This document shows, one piece after another, positions 50,053 to 58,464 of a DNA stretch of 64,000 nt (position 1 is the first letter of the stretch; every line of letters starts with the position of its first letter). The DNA comes from Paenibacillus durus ATCC 35681 (GTDB lineage Bacteria; Bacillota; Bacilli; Paenibacillales; Paenibacillaceae), in NCBI RefSeq assembly GCF_000993825.1, contig NZ_CP011114.1:806001-870000 (forward strand), read 5' to 3'. The notes beneath the pieces are model-generated. The model ran no database searches. It was not told the origin of the DNA and saw only the letters and a list, made by a program, of their open reading frames with translations. The translations under genes were made by a program, and so were the position numbers.

Positions 50053-51690
50053 ATGAAAGAAATTCAAAAAAAATGGTGGCACAAAAGTGTTATTTATCAA
50101 ATATATCCCCGTAGCTTCTACGACAGTACTGGCGATGGAGTTGGCGATTTACAAGGCATCATTCAAAAGTTAGACTATGTAAAATTATTAGGTGCCGACG
50201 TCATTTGGCTAAGTCCCGTTTATGCATCTCCCAACGTAGACAATGGCTACGATATTAGTGATTATTTCTCCATCTCATCGGAATTTGGAACTATGGAAGA
50301 TATGAATAAATTGTTATTAGAAAGCAGCAAGCGCAGCATTAAAATTATTATGGATCTTGTTGTCAACCATACCTCAGACCAGCATCCGTGGTTTATAGAA
50401 GCAAAAAAATCAAAAGACAATCCGTACAGAGATTATTATATCTGGCGCGATCCGGTTAACGGCAAAGAACCCAACGAACTGAAATCGAATTTCGGTGGTT
50501 CAGCATGGGAATTTGATGAAACAACTAACCAATACTATTTGCATTTTTACAGCAAAGAACAGCCCGACTTGGACTGGGAAAACAAAAAAATGCGCAACAG
50601 CATCTGGGATATGATGAACTTTTGGATTAACAAGGGAATCGGCGGCTTCCGTATGGATGTGATTGATTTGATTGGAAAAGATCCCGATAAACAAATAAAA
50701 GAAAACGGGCCTAAACTTCATGATTATCTGCAGGAAATGAATCAAAAAACGTTTGGAACCAAAGATTTGTTAACGGTTGGAGAAGCGTGGGGCGCGACAA
50801 CTGAAGACGGGAAACTGTACTCTGACCCCAAACGCAAGGAATTGAGCATGATCTTTCAGTTTGAACATATTCAGCTAGATAAAATTCCGGGCAAACAAAG
50901 ATGGGATTTGAAAAAGCTGGAACTTGATGAACTAAAGCAAGTGTTAAGCAAGTGGCAATATGCTTTAAACGAAGAGGGTTGGAACAGCTTATTTTGGAAC
51001 AATCACGACCTGCCCCGCATTGTATCGAGATGGGGGAATGACGGTGAATATAGGGTGGAGTCTGCCAAAATGTTGGCCACTTTATTACATGGAATGAAAG
51101 GAACCCCCTATATCTACCAGGGAGAAGAAATCGGCATGACAAATGCTGCTTTTGAGTCCATAGAAGATTATATGGATATTGAAACTCAAAATATTTATAA
51201 AGAACGAAAAGCAGCCGGTTTTAGCGAAGAAAACATTATGGAATCGCTCTATATGAAAGCAAGAGACAATGCCAGAACTCCAATGCAATGGTCGAATGCA
51301 GCAAATGCAGGATTTTCTTCAGGAAAACCATGGATGAAGCTTAATCCCAATTATCCTTCTGTTAATGTAGAAAGCGCTTTATATGATTCGGATTCTGTTT
51401 TTTATCATTATCAAAAATTAATCACGATTCGTAAACAAAATAACACACTTATATATGGTACCTATCGTCTTCTTGATTCGGATCCCAATATTTATGCTTA
51501 CGAACGGATACTCGAAAACAAAAAACTGCTTATTGTATGCAATTTTTACGAGCCGGAAGCCACTTTTTCTTACTCTCCCGGAAGTCATTCAGTCGTAAAC
51601 ATTTTAATTAGCAACTACAGCCACTCGAGCAGCGATTTAAAAAACATCACATTGCGCCCGTATGAAGCCATTATATATGAAATCATCTGA
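50053..51690 (+). CDS. GH13 subfamily-31 glucosidase, alpha-1,6 type (DexB-like)
   Basis: 545 residues from the ATG at 50053, after AAAGGAG. Catalytic residues: nucleophile D202 (GGFRMDVIDLIGK), acid/base E244 (TVGEAWGAT), D319 (WNNHDLPR). Val follows the nucleophile, the pattern associated with alpha-1,6 activity, and the GGFRMDVIDLIGKDPDKQI block resembles glucan-1,6-alpha-glucosidase DexB more than TreA. It sits 16 bases before a PTS EIIBC gene, so it may hydrolyse a phosphorylated disaccharide (isomaltose-, trehalose- or sucrose-isomer-6-phosphate). AT-rich, unlike the other GH13 gene at 34732. Confidence 0.9.
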   Translation: MKEIQKKWWHKSVIYQIYPRSFYDSTGDGVGDLQGIIQKLDYVKLLGADVIWLSPVYASPNVDNGYDISDYFSISSEFGTMEDMNKLLLESSKRSIKIIMDLVVNHTSDQHPWFIEAKKSKDNPYRDYYIWRDPVNGKEPNELKSNFGGSAWEFDETTNQYYLHFYSKEQPDLDWENKKMRNSIWDMMNFWINKGIGGFRMDVIDLIGKDPDKQIKENGPKLHDYLQEMNQKTFGTKDLLTVGEAWGATTEDGKLYSDPKRKELSMIFQFEHIQLDKIPGKQRWDLKKLELDELKQVLSKWQYALNEEGWNSLFWNNHDLPRIVSRWGNDGEYRVESAKMLATLLHGMKGTPYIYQGEEIGMTNAAFESIEDYMDIETQNIYKERKAAGFSEENIMESLYMKARDNARTPMQWSNAANAGFSSGKPWMKLNPNYPSVNVESALYDSDSVFYHYQKLITIRKQNNTLIYGTYRLLDSDPNIYAYERILENKKLLIVCNFYEPEATFSYSPGSHSVVNILISNYSHSSSDLKNITLRPYEAIIYEII

Positions 51691-51706
51691 GAGAGGGATC
51701 AGAATA

Positions 51707-53155
51707 ATGACTAACCACAAATTCGAACGAGCTTCACAGCAAATTCTAGCTGCCGTTGGCGGATCTGAGAACATTATCAGTGCTGCGCATTGCGCGACCC
51801 GCCTTCGGTTGGTGTTAAAAGACGAATCCACTGTCAAGGCAGAAGAACTGTCAAATATTGATCTTGTAAAAGGCCACTTCAGCAATGGAGGACAATATCA
51901 GGTTATTATCGGTGCTGGTACGGTCAATGAAGTGTACCACGCTTTTGTTGAATTAGCAGGTATTAAAGAATCTAGTAAAGATGAGGTTAAAAAAGAAGCC
52001 GACAATAAAATGAATGTGGTCCAAAGACTGGTGAAATTGTTGTCCGACGTATTTGTCCCGATTATCCCGGCACTGGTAGCCGCCGGTTTATTGATGGGTA
52101 TCAATAACGTTTTAACATCCAGCGGATTATTTTTCAAAGACAGGTCTTTAGTTGATGTATACCCGAACATAACCGATCTTGCGAACATGATCAATGTGTT
52201 TGCTAATGCAGCGTTTGTGTTCCTGCCGATATTAATAGGATTTTCCGCAACAAAAATGTTCGGAGGAAACCCTTATTTAGGAGCTGTCATGGGAATGATC
52301 ATGGTGCACCCGGATCTTTTAAATGCATATGGATACGGGCAAGCTATTTTGAATAATAAAGTGCCGGTATGGAATGTTTTTGGACTTGAAATTGAAAAAG
52401 TGGGCTATCAAGGAACCGTGTTTCCTGTTTTAGCTGCTTCATTTATCCTGGCGCGAGTCGAGAAAAATTTACGTAAAATCGTTCCGTCTTTTCTTGATAA
52501 CTTATTAACTCCGTTATTAACGGTATTTATCACAAGCTTTCTTACGTTTACTGTAGTTGGCGTTATAATGAGATCTGCCGGGAATCTTTTGGCTGATGGA
52601 ATGGTTTGGCTGTATGATACACTTGGTTTCTTTGGTGGAGCCGTTTTTGGATTGATTTTATCTCCTTTGACATTAACGGGTATGCACCATAGTCTTCTTC
52701 CGATTGACATTCAGTTAATTGCTGCTGGCGGTTCGTTTTTACTGGCACTTGTTTCATGCAATAATGTTGCCCAGGGAGGCGCGACATTTGCGGCCATGCT
52801 GCTGACAAAAGACGAAAAAATGAAAAGCATTGCGGTTTCTTCCGGAATTTCCGCCCTGCTTGGCATTACGGAACCCGCAATGTTTGGCGTTAACCTGAAA
52901 ATGAAATATCCATTTTATGCCGCTATGATCGGCTCAGCTTTTGGATGTGCCTTTGTAGCATTCAATCACATTTTAAACGCAGCCCCCGGACCAGCTGGAC
53001 TGATCGGGTTTGTCAGTATTCAAGCTGGCAGTGTGCTGAACTTTTTAATTGCCGTCTTGATTTCTTTTGTATCGGGATTTGTAATAACGATCATTTTGTC
53101 AAAATCAAAAAAACTGAATACAGAATTAAAGCGGGTGAATAAAATCGCTTCTTAA
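51707..53155 (+). CDS. PTS EIIBC component (sucrose/trehalose/glucoside type)
   Basis: 482 residues from the ATG at 51707, after GAGAGGG; earlier in-frame starts overlap the GH13 gene. EIIB domain first: NIISAAHCATRLRLVLKDE with phosphocysteine C29; then EIIC from about 105 with FVPIIPALVAAGLLMGINNVLTSSG and GITEPAMFGVNLKMKYPFYAAMIGSAFG. There is no EIIA domain, so phosphate comes from an EIIA encoded elsewhere. Imports and phosphorylates a disaccharide for the upstream glucosidase. The last codons are part of the terminator stem at 53135. Confidence 0.93.
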   Translation: MTNHKFERASQQILAAVGGSENIISAAHCATRLRLVLKDESTVKAEELSNIDLVKGHFSNGGQYQVIIGAGTVNEVYHAFVELAGIKESSKDEVKKEADNKMNVVQRLVKLLSDVFVPIIPALVAAGLLMGINNVLTSSGLFFKDRSLVDVYPNITDLANMINVFANAAFVFLPILIGFSATKMFGGNPYLGAVMGMIMVHPDLLNAYGYGQAILNNKVPVWNVFGLEIEKVGYQGTVFPVLAASFILARVEKNLRKIVPSFLDNLLTPLLTVFITSFLTFTVVGVIMRSAGNLLADGMVWLYDTLGFFGGAVFGLILSPLTLTGMHHSLLPIDIQLIAAGGSFLLALVSCNNVAQGGATFAAMLLTKDEKMKSIAVSSGISALLGITEPAMFGVNLKMKYPFYAAMIGSAFGCAFVAFNHILNAAPGPAGLIGFVSIQAGSVLNFLIAVLISFVSGFVITIILSKSKKLNTELKRVNKIAS

Positions 53156-53174
53156 GCATCGCGATTTTATTCAC
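53135..53174. terminator. Bidirectional terminator overlapping the PTS gene end
   Basis: Perfect 14-bp arms GTGAATAAAATCGC (53135-53148) and its inverse (53161-53174). The left arm lies inside the last codons of the PTS gene, the right one precedes the end of the convergent MFS gene. Confidence 0.85.
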
Positions 53175-53194
53175 TCTACCAAACGACCATCTTG

Positions 53195-54349
53195 TTAAAC
53201 GCTGCGGATGCCATACCATTTTATTTTCGCAACCATCCCGATTACCGCAAGCGCCAGAAACATTAAACCGCCCCAGATGATCTGATGTGTGCCCATATGC
53301 AACAAGAACTGGCCTCCTGAAGCCGTACCGATCGCAATGCCCAAATTCGAGAAAGAGACGAACAGGCTGTTGGCGAATTCCGGCGCTTCCGATGCTTCGG
53401 AGGCTAACCAGTTCTGATTGATAATAAAGCCCCCGGTATGAATGAATCCCCATACAATTACGATGATCATCATTGGAATGAAGTAAGCTCCGCCCCAGAA
53501 TACGATCAGATACGTTAAGGCCAATACAGCAGGATACAGAACGGTCGTTTTGACAACATGCTTGCTAAGCAATCGCCCTGCCTGCAAATTTCCCAGCACA
53601 CCGCTTGCTCCAAACAGAATTAGCATGGTGCTTATTAATTTCCCGCTCATCTTTGTAATTTGTCCGAGATATTCGGCAAAATAGCTGAATACCGCAAACA
53701 TCGCCGAAATGGTCAAGCAGACGGTGGCAATGTTCAGCCATAGCTGGGGTTTAGCCAGTACGCCGAGCTGCTTTTTATAGGATAGTTTTGCCGTTACCGG
53801 CATGCTTGGAACCGAGATCAACAGACTGATTAGCGCGATCAGATTCAGAGCGGCGGAGAACAAGAATGAGGCTTCAAGTGAAAATTGATCCGCGATAAAA
53901 GAGGTGAACGGTACACCCAGAACCATTCCCACCGTACCTCCGGTAAATACATAGGCTGTCGCTTTACTCTTTTGTCCGCTTGGAAAAAAACTTGCTGCGG
54001 CTACGAAAGCCAGTGAGAAATAGACCGGGTGAAGAAAAGCGGGCAGGATACGGACGATCAGCAGAACCGAAAAGTTAGGAGCGACTGCGGACAGAAGATT
54101 GGCGATGGCAAAAAGGGCAAGCACGGAGGCCATGATCCGTTTTTTGTTAAACCCTGAGAACAGCAGCGTCATGAACGGGCCAAAAATCGCAATCGTGAGC
54201 GCAAACAAACTTACGAGCATACCGGTCTGCGAAGCGCTGATTTGATACTTCTCGCTAATTTGTATAAACGTGCCGATGACGCCAAATTCCGTGTTGACGA
54301 TGCTGAACAGTCCGAACGCGATAATGGCAGAATACATATAAGCTCTCAT
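53195..54349 (-). CDS. MFS transporter, AraJ/sugar-efflux type
   Basis: 384 residues with 12 hydrophobic segments. N-terminal FGLFSIVNTEFGVIGTFIQISEKYQISASQTGMLVSLFALTIAI is the DHA1-type start seen in AraJ, YdhP and purine/drug efflux proteins. The stop and start overlap with the upstream gene (ATGA at 54346-54349), indicating translational coupling with the STAS-like gene. Exports an unknown small molecule. Confidence 0.88.
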   Translation of the reverse strand: MRAYMYSAIIAFGLFSIVNTEFGVIGTFIQISEKYQISASQTGMLVSLFALTIAIFGPFMTLLFSGFNKKRIMASVLALFAIANLLSAVAPNFSVLLIVRILPAFLHPVYFSLAFVAAASFFPSGQKSKATAYVFTGGTVGMVLGVPFTSFIADQFSLEASFLFSAALNLIALISLLISVPSMPVTAKLSYKKQLGVLAKPQLWLNIATVCLTISAMFAVFSYFAEYLGQITKMSGKLISTMLILFGASGVLGNLQAGRLLSKHVVKTTVLYPAVLALTYLIVFWGGAYFIPMMIIVIVWGFIHTGGFIINQNWLASEASEAPEFANSLFVSFSNLGIAIGTASGGQFLLHMGTHQIIWGGLMFLALAVIGMVAKIKWYGIRSV

Positions 54350-54747
54350 CTGACTTTATGCCTCATTTCTGCCAGCCAGTTAACCGCAGCTTCCCTATGC
54401 TGAAAAAACTTCAACTCGTACGGGAACTCGTCGATGGTGCCGACAATCCGGTTTAGGCTTGATTTGGCGACGACTTTCTCCGGCCCAATGACGGCGCAGT
54501 ATTGGATGTCCGATGCCCGTTTCACCCAGTTTTGGGAAACCCAGGCTTGATCCTCTTGACTAATGACCGACATCTTGCGGTTGTCATACAGCACTTTGCT
54601 GCCATTCATTTTTCCGGCTAATTCCACTACCTTATCCATAGCGGTACGAAACTGCTCGCCTTGGGCAAAAGCTTTCCATGTAAGTTCAACGATTTGCTGC
54701 GCTTCATTCCAGGAAATCTCGGCTTGAGGGGACTCATAATACATCAT
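54346..54747 (-). CDS. STAS/SpoIIAA-like small protein
   Basis: 133 residues from an ATG at 54747 (a second ATG follows directly); GGAG lies ten bases before it. The alpha/beta pattern (VLYDNRKMSVISQED...YCAVIGPEKVVAKSSLNRIVG, then EFPYELKFFQHREAAVNWLAEM) resembles STAS/SEC14-like domains that end with an 'F-x-R/E-AxxWL' helix. No catalytic residues seen. Coupled to the MFS gene by a four-base overlap; function unknown. Confidence 0.6.
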   Translation of the reverse strand: MMYYESPQAEISWNEAQQIVELTWKAFAQGEQFRTAMDKVVELAGKMNGSKVLYDNRKMSVISQEDQAWVSQNWVKRASDIQYCAVIGPEKVVAKSSLNRIVGTIDEFPYELKFFQHREAAVNWLAEMRHKVR

Positions 54748-54797
54748 AGCTCTCACGCTCCATTTGATCATTTATTAAAAAATGTAACCTTCAGCAG

Positions 54798-54866
54798 TAT
54801 GGGGGCCAAGGAACGCTCTGCCTGTGAGCCGCGCCAGATAGCCTGTTGTCCCTAAGGCCCCCGTAT
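54798..54866. terminator. Long inverted repeat between reductase and STAS-like genes
   Basis: ATGGGGGCC and GGCCCCCGTA arms bracket about 50 bases with minor inner pairing (AAGG/CCTAA). No clear T run follows on either strand, so it is only a candidate terminator. Confidence 0.45.
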
Positions 54867-54876
54867 CTGATGGGAC

Positions 54877-55473
54877 TTACGGCAATTTGATCAGGTTAAG
54901 TGTAGGGAGGGGGCCACCCGGAAACTGATGCAATTTGCCGCCGTCAGCGAGACCGCCCAGATCAATGGTGGCGAATCCGATTTTGTCATTCATGCGGGTG
55001 ACTTCTGCCTTGGCGGCGGCATCGTCGCCGGATATGAAGATGACGCGGTGTCCGACAATTTGCGGGTCAGAGCCGAGCACAGCGGGAGTCAGTGTATTGA
55101 ATCCTTTGACCACCCTTGCGCCGGGAACCAATTCCGAAACCACCTCACTCGACGTTTTGCCTCCAAGATCAGCCACGATGAATTCGGGAGTAATAATCGG
55201 GTTCATCGCGTCGATCACGATACGTCCGTTCCATGCCGGCAAATCGGCAACCGCTTCTTTCAGATGCTTCCAAGGCAGGGCAATAAACACAATATCGGCG
55301 GCTGCGGCCTCCTTAACGGTAACGGCTTTGCTCTTACCTCCAAGTTTGGCTACGAGCGGCGCAAGCGATTCCGGTCCGCGGCTGTTGCTCAGGAGCACCT
55401 CATAACCTGCTTTAACGACTTGTTTGGCAAATGCTTGCCCGATTTCACCTGCGCCAATAATTCCAATAGACAT
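54877..55473 (-). CDS. NADPH-dependent F420-reductase-like oxidoreductase
   Basis: 198 residues. SIGIIGAGEIGQAFAKQVVKAGYEVLLSNSRGPESL is a Rossmann dinucleotide site with the SNSR pattern that selects NADPH; IVIDAMNPI and VVKGFNTL follow the fno/NADP oxidoreductase (F420-dependent) family. In organisms without F420, these proteins act as generic NADPH reductases. ATG after AGAGGAG on the - strand. It lies 53 bases after the SDR gene, probably in the same transcript. Confidence 0.85.
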   Translation of the reverse strand: MSIGIIGAGEIGQAFAKQVVKAGYEVLLSNSRGPESLAPLVAKLGGKSKAVTVKEAAAADIVFIALPWKHLKEAVADLPAWNGRIVIDAMNPIITPEFIVADLGGKTSSEVVSELVPGARVVKGFNTLTPAVLGSDPQIVGHRVIFISGDDAAAKAEVTRMNDKIGFATIDLGGLADGGKLHQFPGGPLPTLNLIKLP

Positions 55474-55525
55474 CGTAATTCTCCTCTCAAATTTGGGTTT
55501 TTATTTTTCAAGTTTGGACCAAGAA

Positions 55526-56275
55526 TCAGACTGTGGTTCCGCCGTCTACATTAATGGTTGCGCCAGTCACAAAAGCGGCTCCCGGAGTGGCAAGATAAGC
55601 TACCATGTCGGCGATTTCCGCGCCCGTACCGTAGCGGCCGACCGGAATCATGCCGGAGACAACCGGGGCGTAAGGACCGTCAGCCGGGTTCATATCGGTG
55701 TCGGTCGGTCCCGGCTGCACGTTGTTGACGGTAATGCCGAGTGGAGCCAGGTCGCGGGCGAGACCCCGGGTAAGTCCGGCGACAGCCGCCTTCGACATCA
55801 CATAAAGGCTGTTGCCCGGAAACGGATTGAAGTCGGCGTTGATGCTGCCGATATTGACGATGCGGCCGCCTTCGCCCATTTGAGGGGCTGCCGCCTGCAC
55901 CGCCGCGAACACGGCGCGAACGTTGACGGCAACCATGCGGTCGAATTCTTCGATAGCGAATTGATCATAGGGCTTCAAGTTTGCGAGTCCGGCATTGTTC
56001 ACGAGAATGTGAATGCCGCCGAAGGCTTTTACCGTTTCAGCAACCGCGCCTTTCACAGCGATGGCGTCTCCGCTATCTGCTTGAAGAGCTAGCGCGCGTC
56101 CGCCGGCCGCTTCAATTTCTTTTACCAATTCTTCCGCTTTTTGCTGCGCGCTTGCGTAGGTGAAAGCTACTGCCGCGCCGTCATTTGCCAGCCGTTTTAC
56201 GATGGCTGCTCCAATACCTCGGGACCCTCCAGTTACCAGTGCCACTTTTCCAGATAAAGAATTTGTTGTTGTCAT
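55526..56275 (-). CDS. SDR-family oxidoreductase (FabG-like)
   Basis: 249 residues from the ATG at 56275, after GAGGAGG; the frame runs 15 codons upstream without a ribosome site. Classical short-chain dehydrogenase: TGGSRGIGAAI cofactor loop, NNAG motif (HILVNNAGLAN), catalytic Ser in VNIGSINADFN and the YVMSK Tyr/Lys pair. ALVTGGSRGIG with downstream FTYAS suggests NADP(H). A TetR-type palindrome lies directly upstream, so the divergent-style regulator at 56495 probably controls it. Confidence 0.9.
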   Translation of the reverse strand: MTTTNSLSGKVALVTGGSRGIGAAIVKRLANDGAAVAFTYASAQQKAEELVKEIEAAGGRALALQADSGDAIAVKGAVAETVKAFGGIHILVNNAGLANLKPYDQFAIEEFDRMVAVNVRAVFAAVQAAAPQMGEGGRIVNIGSINADFNPFPGNSLYVMSKAAVAGLTRGLARDLAPLGITVNNVQPGPTDTDMNPADGPYAPVVSGMIPVGRYGTGAEIADMVAYLATPGAAFVTGATINVDGGTTV

Positions 56276-56299
56276 TATAAAAACCTCCTCAAGTTTTTT

Positions 56300-56323
56300 G
56301 TTTTGAAACGATCGGTTCAAAAC
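56300..56323. promoter_or_regulatory. TetR-type operator palindrome upstream of SDR gene
   Basis: GTTTTGAA-ACGATCGG-TTCAAAAC is a 24-bp inverted repeat with one mismatched pair, 25 bases upstream of the SDR start, in the size range of TetR/AcrR operators. A weaker GGAACGTTCGG palindrome precedes the TetR gene at about 57130. Confidence 0.72.
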
Positions 56324-56379
56324 TATGTGCTAAATATAACCTTGGGGGAAACGAGTTGTCAAGAGGGAAAATAAAAAAA

Positions 56380-56460
56380 GTGAAAAAATAAAAAAACATT
56401 CATCAAGGGAACGTGCATACCCATCAATTGTTCGATGAGGGCATGTTCCGATGATGAATG
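56380..56460 (-). terminator. Terminator after TetR gene (- strand)
   Basis: Long imperfect stem: CATTCATCA (56397-56405) with TGATGAATG (56452-56460), inner GAAC/GTTC and CCATC/GATG helices. On the - strand it is followed by a long T-rich tail (56380-56396). Confidence 0.82.
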
Positions 56461-56494
56461 CCGCGTTTTAGATATAAGCGGGGTAAGGGGCGGT

Positions 56495-57082
56495 TTACGA
56501 GGGCCAAGCTTGCATCGTAAGTTCAATCACATCCTGCAATTCATCGCGGGTTGAGCCGTCCGCAGCCCGGATGGACATTCCTTCGGTGACGGTCATGATA
56601 TAGCGGGCAAGCGCCGCCGGGTTAGAGCCTGCAGGCAGATCGCCGGCAGACTTCGCTTGTTCAAAGCGACGGCGCAAAGCCATTTCCGTCTCTACCCGGC
56701 GCGAAGTAAGCTCTTGACGAATCACTTCCGCGTCTTCTCCGCAAGCAATGGCTCCGCGAATGGTCAGACAACCCTTCGGGTAAGAAGGATTTGTTACGGA
56801 GTCGGCAGTAACATTCAAGAGCTTTTCGACAACGGCGCGGGCTGTCGGTTCGTTAAAAGCCGCGCTTGTCAGCTTCGGCGGACCTTCAAAGTAAAGATCA
56901 AGCGCCTGGTTAAATAATTGTTCCTTGCTGCCAAAAGTGGCATAAAGACTTGACCGGTTAATCTTCATCGCCTCGGTTAAATCCGAGAGGGAGGCGCCTT
57001 CATAACCTTTTTCCCAAAACACCTGAAGCGCACGCTCAAGTGCCTCGGTATTATCGAAGGTGCGCGGCCGTCCTGTTGCCAT
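56495..57082 (-). CDS. TetR-family regulator
   Basis: 195 residues from the ATG at 57082, after AAGGAGG. GRPRTFDNTEALERALQVFWEKGYEGASLSDLTEAMKINRSSLYATFGSKEQLF is the TetR DNA-binding domain; the C-terminal domain resembles the TetR_C_16/YxaF-like group, with TNPSYPKGCLTIRG around residue 95. It precedes the SDR and reductase genes on the same strand, separated by its terminator. It probably represses them through the palindrome at 56300. Effector unknown; one cysteine pair (C99, C108) could be redox-sensitive but this is speculation. Confidence 0.9.
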   Translation of the reverse strand: MATGRPRTFDNTEALERALQVFWEKGYEGASLSDLTEAMKINRSSLYATFGSKEQLFNQALDLYFEGPPKLTSAAFNEPTARAVVEKLLNVTADSVTNPSYPKGCLTIRGAIACGEDAEVIRQELTSRRVETEMALRRRFEQAKSAGDLPAGSNPAALARYIMTVTEGMSIRAADGSTRDELQDVIELTMQAWPS

Positions 57083-57406
57083 AATGATTTCCTCCTTATT
57101 GGATGCGGATGGACTCCGCTTATTATTCTGGAACGTTCGGTACATATATGAAAAATATCACGCGGCAGGATGGATGTCAACATACCCTCTCAAAACGGAT
57201 TGGGCGCTGCTTGGCATGGCGGAAACAGAAGTTTGTGGCTTTTTCTAAAGCTCCAATGCCCCATGGATATTCACAACCTGTTCGCTGATTGATACAATAG
57301 TGATAATTTAACTCTAATTGCGGCCTCCGGATACGGGAGGTCTTTTTTTCAAAGTCGTCAGTATGATTGCAATGGACAATAGAGGAGTCGTTGGAAGGTG
57401 CAAAAA
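57083..57406. other. Intergenic region between TetR and IclR genes
   Basis: About 320 bases without a credible gene. It contains the TetR promoter (with a GGAACGTTCGG palindrome at about 57130-57142), a terminator at 57324-57350 and the IclR leader. Short open frames here have no ribosome site. Confidence 0.6.
57324..57350 (+). terminator. Terminator upstream of IclR gene
   Basis: CCTCC and GGAGG arms extended by CG/CG around a four-base loop, then seven T. No gene on the + strand lies directly upstream, so it may stop antisense or read-through transcription before the IclR gene, or mark a lost gene. Confidence 0.72.
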
Positions 57407-58147
57407 ATGAACGGAACACAAACGCTCAGCCGCGCGCTGGATATCCTGTTCGCTTTGGCGGAAGCCGGCGATACGCTTACGGTCAGCGAGATTGCCGAGA
57501 AGGTCCTGGTACCGGAGAGTACCACGTATCGGCTTCTCCAGACGCTGGAGCAGAACGGCATAGTGGAGAGAAGGGGGAGAAGCCGGATCGCCCTGGGGCT
57601 GCGGATTCTGGATTTGGCAAGGAGCCTCAACCTGCAGTTTCAGCGGGACCTGCTGCCCCTGGCGCTGCCGATTATGGAGGAGCTGACGGAGAAGGTGCAG
57701 GAAACGTCGGTGCTGTTCGTGCGGACCGGCAATAATGCCGTGTGCATCCAGAATGTCAAAAGCAACAGCCTGATCCAGTTCTCCATCGAGAATGGACGCA
57801 TTCTGCCGCTGCATTTGGGCGCTTCCGGTAAATGTATCCTAGCTTTTGAGAGTGACAAGGTCGCTCAGCGGATTTTTCAGACCATTGAGAGTGCCGAGGA
57901 CAGAGCGCGTCTTGAGGCGGAGCTGGAAACGGCCCGGGCTCATCATTATATCATCACCAAGGGAGAGGTGGACCCCGATGTATTCGCCATCGCCGCCCCG
58001 ATAACGGACGGTCATGCCCATGCGGTAGCCAGCCTGTCCGTGGCCGGTCCAAGCTTCCGCTGCAGCCCGGAACGGGAAGGGGTTATTATTGAAGCGGTGA
58101 AGCAGGCTGCGGCCGAATTGTCGCGGCGGATGGGGGCTGTACATTGA
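57407..58147 (+). CDS. IclR-family regulator
   Basis: 246 residues from the ATG at 57407, six bases after GGAAGGTG; a GTG at 57398 is inside that site. Winged helix QTLSRALDILFALAEAGDTLTVSEIAEKVLVPESTTYRLLQTLEQNG, then the GAF-like effector domain LHLGASGKCILAF...DVFAIAAPITDGHAHAVASLSVAGPSFR. It heads the quaternary-amine importer and urocanase-like genes on the same strand, and is probably their regulator. IclR proteins usually sense small aromatic or carboxylate metabolites, which suits an imidazole acrylate such as urocanate. Confidence 0.9.
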   Translation: MNGTQTLSRALDILFALAEAGDTLTVSEIAEKVLVPESTTYRLLQTLEQNGIVERRGRSRIALGLRILDLARSLNLQFQRDLLPLALPIMEELTEKVQETSVLFVRTGNNAVCIQNVKSNSLIQFSIENGRILPLHLGASGKCILAFESDKVAQRIFQTIESAEDRARLEAELETARAHHYIITKGEVDPDVFAIAAPITDGHAHAVASLSVAGPSFRCSPEREGVIIEAVKQAAAELSRRMGAVH

Positions 58148-58464
58148 TTTTTGGAATTCCGATGAAAATACTAGAATTAATAGTTGACAAAATGATGTAA
58201 TGAATAATAATATTGAAATGCGGATTTCGATTATCATATGTTAATAAATACACATGCATCTCATGGTGTTGTGATTTATCTTCACCCTAATTCATATTAA
58301 ATTGATTTGAATACTACATATTTGTGAGGTGTTCCACTTCTATGAAATTCATCCTGCCTCTTCGTGTAAAAATCCCGGGAACCGGGCGATGTCGACGCTC
58401 CGACGTCAAGCGGCAAGCGGCACCTTCTGCTTTCGCCATTTTATTTTAAAGGCGGTGACCCGGA
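58148..58464. other. Promoter region of the quaternary-amine importer
   Basis: 317 bases without a gene. It carries the promoter at 58184-58213, AT-rich sequence to about 58350, and a GC-rich part near 58385-58440 with GACGTC/GCGGCAAGCGGC repeats that could form a leader hairpin. IclR operator not identified with confidence. Confidence 0.55.
58184..58213 (+). promoter_or_regulatory. SigmaA-type promoter upstream of the OpuB-type operon
   Basis: TTGACA at 58184-58189 and TAATAT at 58208-58213 with an 18-base spacer. The -35 box is consensus. It lies 36 bases downstream of the IclR stop codon and about 250 bases before the first transporter gene, so the message would have a long leader. Confidence 0.65.

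Noticed and set aside
50053..53155. Trehalose-specific naming (treA/treP) for the GH13-PTS pair
   Set aside because: The GH13 sequence around the nucleophile is closer to DexB-type alpha-1,6-glucosidases, and the regulator is AraC-type, not the usual TreR.
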